In this document: positions 58,982 to 64,000 of the stretch, piece after piece | Layout of the letters: every line of letters begins with the position of its first letter | Position numbering within the stretch: position 1 is the first letter of the stretch | NCBI GenBank assembly: GCA_004380135.1 | Contig: QXCR01000047.1 | Location: forward strand, 62,001 to 126,000 | DNA length: 64,000 nt | Source of the DNA: Stemphylium vesicarium | Lineage: Eukaryota > Ascomycota > Dothideomycetes > Pleosporales > Pleosporaceae | Reading direction: 5' to 3' | Notes under the pieces: model-generated | The model's database searches: none | What the model was told of the DNA's origin: nothing | What the model saw: the letters and a program-made list of their open reading frames with translations, nothing else | Position numbers and translations under genes: made by a program

Positions 58982-59392
58982 GTTTGCAATCGGATCCGTG
59001 ATGCCTGCCTAGGTGAGGTTGGACCCTGGCTCTTTTCCAAGCTTCCTTCTCTTGTGTGGTAGCTATGGAGCCGTCTATCTAAAATCTAGCTCTTAGGAAG
59101 ACTGTGTCCTGCGTTCTCAGATTTAACGCTATTAGGACACTTTTTTCGAATTGGAACGCTGTAAGGTGAATGTATGGAGGCAGCCGCGCACGTGATGCTG
59201 CAGGTGGAGCCTTAAAGCGTTAGCGCGGTACCTGATCGCCGCCTCCAGAAGTTCTGGCTTGCGCATACATCACCAACGCGCCTCACTGCACGTCAGACTA
59301 CGCCCCAGCAAATACAATCCGCGTAAGAGAAAGTATTCAGAACATCTCATAGTTCTCTGAATTGATCACTAAGGTTCTTAGAGTAATCGAAG
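58982..59392. promoter_or_regulatory. Divergent promoter between tubulin cofactor E and SF3A2 genes
   Basis: About 410 bp between start codons at 58981 (minus) and 59393 (plus). No specific motif was found. Confidence 0.5.
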
Positions 59393-60149
59393 ATGGATTA
59401 TCAGGTACGTTCCCTGTCGCAAAAAGTTGAGGGCAAGCTGCTAACATTCACAGAATCGCGCAGGTTCCAAATTCGGCGGTGGCGGTGTCGCCTCACAGTC
59501 CGCGACGAATGCCGACCGAAGAGAGCGTCTCCGAAAGCTCGCGCTCGAGACGATCGATCTCGACAAGGACCCGTACTTCTTCAAGAACCACGTCGGGAGT
59601 TTCGAGTGCCGTCTCTGTTTGACGGTCCACCAGAACGATGGCTCTTACCTAGCACATACACAAGGAAGGAAGCATCAAACAAATTTGGCGCGCCGTGCTG
59701 CAAAAGAGCAGAGAGAGGGAAAGAGGGACGATGTCGGTCAGCAAGGACTGCTTGCCGGGGTACTTCCCAAGAAGAACGTTATCAAGATCGGACGCCCCGG
59801 ATACCGCATCACAAAAGTACGCGACCCGAACACGCGCCAGAATGGACTGCTATTCCAGTTCCAATTTCCAGACCTCACACCCGGCATATCCCCCAAGGTC
59901 CGCATCATGAGCGCATACGAGCAGAGAGTGGAGGAGCCCGACCCAAACTACCAGTACCTCATTGTTGCAGGAGAGCCTTACGAGACCGTCGCAGTCAAGC
60001 TGCAGTCTCGCGATATCGACAGGAGGGAAGGCAAGTTCTGGTTTTGGTTCGACGAGGATGCCAAAGAGTTCTGGTGCCAGATCCTCTTCAAGACTGAGCG
60101 TGACGAGCGCTTCAGCGCAGTTCCTGGCCTTGCACCTGGTCGAAAGTAA
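59393..60149 (+). CDS. Splicing factor 3a subunit 2 (U2 snRNP, PRP11/SAP62)
   Basis: Two exons, a 12-nt first exon (59393-59404, MDYQ) and 59454-60149, with a 49-nt intron (donor GTACGT, branch GCTAAC), encode 235 residues. The second exon starts NRAGSKFGGGGVASQSATNA, the SF3a66 N-terminus. The matrin-type zinc finger is FECRLCLTVHQNDGSYLAH with TQGRKHQ (Cys2His2). The core VIKIGRPGYRITKVRDP and KFWFWFDEDAKEFWCQILFK complete the family. The protein bridges U2 snRNP and the branch site in pre-spliceosomes. It lacks the proline-rich C-terminal tail of animal SF3a66, as fungal orthologues do. Confidence 0.93.
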
Positions 60150-63100
60150 TGCGCTTGGAGTGTTAACGCTTGCCCTGAAATGCGGCTTCGACAGGTTTCT
60201 GCTAAAGTCTGATTCATAGTTCAGGGCAAGCGATCTCGAGTCTAATACTCACGAGGACCATTTGAAGCGATCAAGATTTTCATGGAGTTTTTACGGCGTT
60301 GGGCAGCGGGAACGATGATTCTATTATGGACCCAGTCGGTGTACGTAGTCCCAAATATGAGACGATCAATGCGAATCTGACATCGAAGAAGCCATTGCCG
60401 AATTTCCTCTAATCTCCAGACTCAATTTCGTCACAGGCCAAAAGCACTTGCAACAGTGCCACTTGTTCCCTGCAAAAAATGGTCACGTTACAGTGAATAA
60501 CACCGGAGGTCCACGGGTGTATTCAATACTAACACCAGCAATCACCATGTGACAGTCGGGCTTTTCAAGGTGAGCATTGGCGTTCTAGCTGCACTCCTAT
60601 TTGGCACGAACTCTTACGCGGTGTCCAGACCTCACTCGAGCATGCTCGTTCAATATAGAGTGCTCACCTGGTCGCCTGCGTCCGTGCGCATTTCCTTCAC
60701 GACGTCGGCTTCGATGGCCTGCAGCGTCCACCGCACTTTCCTCTCACCGTCTTTTTTCGCTCCCGTTTTCAACCGTGTTCAATTCTCCATTCACTCGTCG
60801 ATGCCTTAGCGTTGTCGTGACGTCTGATGTAATGACATGAAACTGTCTGTTGTCATCGAGACATTGATCCTTCTGGCACTCCCTAGTTTTGCTGGTCGAA
60901 TGACGCATTGCCCCCCCTGCTGTCCAACTCCAGCATGCATAGCTAGGTCGCCACCGCGGGGAAGACGTTGCAGTCGCAAACAAACATGACCTCCTGCGTC
61001 TCTTTTCCGGTACGTTCCATCAAGGTATTCCATATCAAGAAAGGTGCAGCTTCGCTGGATCCCCGTCAATGTGCATACGGATGTGCTGCAACGTGTCGCT
61101 TCAAGCAATACTTGCAGATGCCAGTCACTCAAGTGTTGTTCATCAACAACAAGACCTAACGGCCTTTGTTTTTTGGGATCTGGCCTATCAGCACTTCTTA
61201 CTAGTCGGTTTTGACACGACACAGACCGATGATAAGTTGGCAGAAAGAAACATATCGGGCAGGAGGGACTGCGTTGGAGATTCTTCGATCTCCAGTCGCA
61301 ACGCTTAGTCTAACCCTGATCCCTACTTACGACGACGCTGGCTGTTACCATATTTGTACACGCGATCAACAGCCAAAAGTCAATTCCTCGCCTGCGTGCC
61401 GATGAAGGTGGTAAGAGAACTCACATTTCTTTCTGTCATCTGCGACGTGGTAACAAAGCTCAACATATTGTGAGTGGAGACGATAACCCTGCGGGCCCTA
61501 TGCCTTGCACCTTACCCGTAAGGACTAATGCACAGGTGAGCCTCGTTTAGGTCCCGTCGATTCAAGGGTAGCACTTCATATCTAACCGAAGATGGTATGC
61601 ATGAGTCTTGCGTTCGAGACGAACAGTGTCAACAGCTATCACGTTCTTCCGCGAATACTTTCTCGGGTTTTCTGTTGGATCATCTGATACTCAAGGGATG
61701 GGTAAATACGATAACCGCCCCGGTCTTCCCAAGCCTTTGCGCAGCCAGTAGCACCTGACCGCTTCTTCCTCGAGAAAATGATGGGTTTGGTTTGCTGATT
61801 GGCTGCTGCCAACTCACTCGTCGATGCAGCCTCGCCACGCTTCCCCACTCCGGAGTGGATCGCGGCACCGTTCGATTGTGGTTGACGCCTAGCTCGTTGC
61901 CATGACATGGATAGAACTAGACAGCAGGCCTGAGGGAAGGTCCGAAGAGGCTGGCTTCCGTTCAAGGGTTGTGCATGCGCGGCCACTGTCCAGCGATTTC
62001 TCGGGAAGACGCCGAAATTACTAGCTTCTGCTATGATGCTCGTTTCAAAATCCGACGTGGACAATTTCGGAAGGATGGCAAGTATGGCGACAAAAGCACA
62101 AGCAGCAAGATCACCAAGGAATTTCCGATGCGGCAGTGTTACGCGAATGACTACATCTCAAAGTAGCATACATCCATGTACTACTGGTGCTTTGAAGCCG
62201 TTTCTTTTTGCTTCGGTGTCCTAAAAGCCGACGAAGAAGAGATGTGCTTCACCGCTAGAGCTGTACGACCCCGCTGCACGCGGCTCCCATACCAAAAGCC
62301 AAACGGAAGCCAAACCTACGCTTAGCTCATGGGTTTCCATTCCGTGGTTGCGAGAACGGACACCCATCCAGTGTGTGCTCCTACCCATCCCATTCCATTC
62401 ACTCGGAATCATGAAACGGGGTCTCGAAAACAAATTGATTGCATAGGACGTACGGCTGTAACCGCCGTACGCCGCGATCTCTAGTCTAGAGCCAACGTGG
62501 GACCAGTTTTGTGTCTGATCTCTCCCGATGTTGCGATCCAAGCCAGTGGATACAGCTGTCATATGATCAAGCAGATATCCTAGCCCAACCGTAGTGCCCC
62601 GCCAAGCGGTGGATGGAGCCTACAGCTTGAATTCCCATTCGAATGTTTCAAGTAATCCCTGCGACATGCGCACTACAGATGTCATGACAGCGGTGTACGG
62701 GTTTAGTGGTACGGTAGTCGATATCGTGGTATGGGACAACACTGGCGGGGTGGTAGACAGGTAAAGGAGCTGTGGCTGTTTACCCCCCTCGGTACCCGAA
62801 AAAAGGCATCGCAGACGTGGCAGTCGAGGGCCATAGAGAAAGGATACCATGTTCCACTCATCTGGTAGACCCGATTCACGAATGGGACGGATATAAGCGA
62901 CCGCATGCTCTACGCAAATCACTCTACGACGAAGACTAAGCAGCAGCCGCATACTCTGCTATATTGTTTCTCCAGACCCCACTGAGGAGGACCGAGTTCG
63001 GATGCAAGCACGCATCAACAGACAAAGAATGGTAACGTTTCTAAATTAGTGGCTAGACCCTGCAGGCAGAGGAGGCAGATGACAAAGTCCGGCCTCAGGG

Positions 63101-64000
63101 TCTAAGACATTGACTATTGTGGCACAGCCTCCCGGAAACGCGTCAAAAGATGTGAGACGCGACAGCCTGCGCGCTGTCCGGGTGAAGATGCCGAAGCGTG
63201 TGCCGGCATAGTCCATGTCTTTGGGAGCAGTGCACGGGTGAGATCATCTCTACACATTTTGTATTGTTACTTCGCGGGGTTTCAGACCATATGGTCGTCG
63301 AGCGCACGGACAAAGCTAGCTGTCGAGAGCGCTTGACATGGTGGAGAAGCTTGGAAAGCGGACATGGCGTTCGACGCCCGCTAAGACAGTGGCGCGAGCT
63401 GCGGAAGGGATGTGAGATACTGGCAAGGTATCACGGTGGGGATCGGTTACAGCACGGGCAGAAGCCAAGGATAGTCAACAGCGCCCTTGTTCGGCGGGGA
63501 GCGGGTCGCTTTGTGGAACAGATCGCCAACTCTCAAAAGTGTGTTTTTTGTCCATGCGGAATGGGGACTACTATCAGGAATGCGTCCCAGCGTTGTAAGT
63601 GGATGCTTGGGCCAAACGGCAGGAGAGAAACCCGGAGTCATGGAATCGCTTCGAGCATGCAGCTGAGTGGCTGTTCATAGGCCCGCGAAGACCGACGGAG
63701 GCGCTACGAGTAGACAACGCCGCCAGCTAGGGAGTGCTAAAGGAAAATGAAAAGCGCATGGAAGCTCGGCGATCAGCGTAGCTTTTTTAGAAAGACGGAG
63801 TAGTAGCGGGAATACGAGCAAAAACAGGCAGCAGAGTTGTGTCAAGTATCGAGCAGTAGGGGGTTTTGCGGTCCACAGCAATAAAGTTGGGCTTCCTTAT
63901 TCGGCTGTTGCGGCAAGCATGAGCGGCTTGACGACTGTTGTCACGGCCCTTGGAAGTCAGACGATACGGGTGGATTGATAGAATGAGAAAGGCAGATGCA
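60150..64000. other. Gene-poor right end, no gene supported
   Basis: About 3.85 kb without a convincing gene. The longest frames are minus 61639-62064 (141 codons) and plus 63198-63680 (160 codons); neither shows a domain, an ATG in a good context or splice signals. The DNA is not strongly AT-rich. It may be long intergenic sequence, a relic area or the edge of an accessory region. Confidence 0.4.
62449..62471. repeat. Perfect 8-bp inverted repeat (stem-loop)
   Basis: CGTACGGC, a 7-base loop, then GCCGTACG: a perfect hairpin in the gene-poor right end. No associated gene is seen. Confidence 0.7.

Noticed and set aside
61639..62064. 141-codon minus-strand frame in the right end
   Set aside because: It starts at a non-ATG codon, has mixed low-complexity composition, and no upstream exon could be joined.

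Overview
The window reads as nuclear DNA of a filamentous ascomycete, most likely a Dothideomycete of the Pleosporales type. The evidence is short spliceosomal introns of 48-68 nt with donors such as GTATGT or GTGAGT and CTAAC/CTGAC branch sites, monocistronic genes on both strands, and fungus-specific families (CYP504, LYC1, WHI2, JmjC/cupin, fungal F-box-like proteins). The order level is an inference from gene style, not a proven assignment. I assembled about 24 genes with supported exon structures and about 8 weaker or partial ones. I saw no tRNA, rRNA, CRISPR array or intact transposon.

Layout. 0-9 kb: the 5' end of an unknown gene, a LYC1-type lysine acetyltransferase, a decayed gene relic near 3.8-4.2 kb, threonine synthase (THR4) followed by an inverted copy of its own 3' end, and a beta-hydroxyacid dehydrogenase. 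9-17.6 kb: LEO1 (Paf1 complex) divergent from a MOB kinase activator, an ARF1-type GTPase, a MAPEG membrane protein with a probable GC-AG intron, and two small unknown genes placed head to head. 18.7-28.3 kb is a metabolic block: a PRISE-type reductase, a CYP504 P450, and divergent fumarylacetoacetase and homogentisate dioxygenase genes (the phenylacetate/tyrosine to homogentisate to fumarate and acetoacetate route), then S-adenosylhomocysteine hydrolase. 30-35 kb: a WHI2-like BTB regulator and the GCN20 ABC-F ATPase. 36.8-49 kb: a large disordered protein, a secreted sorbosone-dehydrogenase-like propeller, an F-box-like protein and an RS-rich protein. 51-60 kb: mitochondrial ribosomal protein uL23m, a KH-like fungal protein, prefoldin subunit 5, a JmjC/cupin protein, tubulin cofactor E and SF3A subunit 2. 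60.2-64 kb is apparently gene-poor.

Most genes are unrelated housekeeping functions. The only clear functional grouping is the aromatic catabolism set at 20.2-26.3 kb. CYP504 enzymes hydroxylate phenylacetate derivatives toward homogentisate, HmgA opens the ring, and FahA performs the last cleavage; the maleylacetoacetate isomerase step is not in the window. The 641-bp promoter shared by fahA and hmgA carries CGG/CCG inverted repeats of the kind bound by Zn2Cys6 regulators.

No new multi-gene system stands out. The most unusual local structures are the inverted THR4 3'-end duplication, the GC-AG intron of the MAPEG gene, the stop-free 117-nt intron-like insert of the WHI2 gene, a (TG)26 tract 17 nt upstream of the prefoldin start codon, and a frameshifted gene relic.
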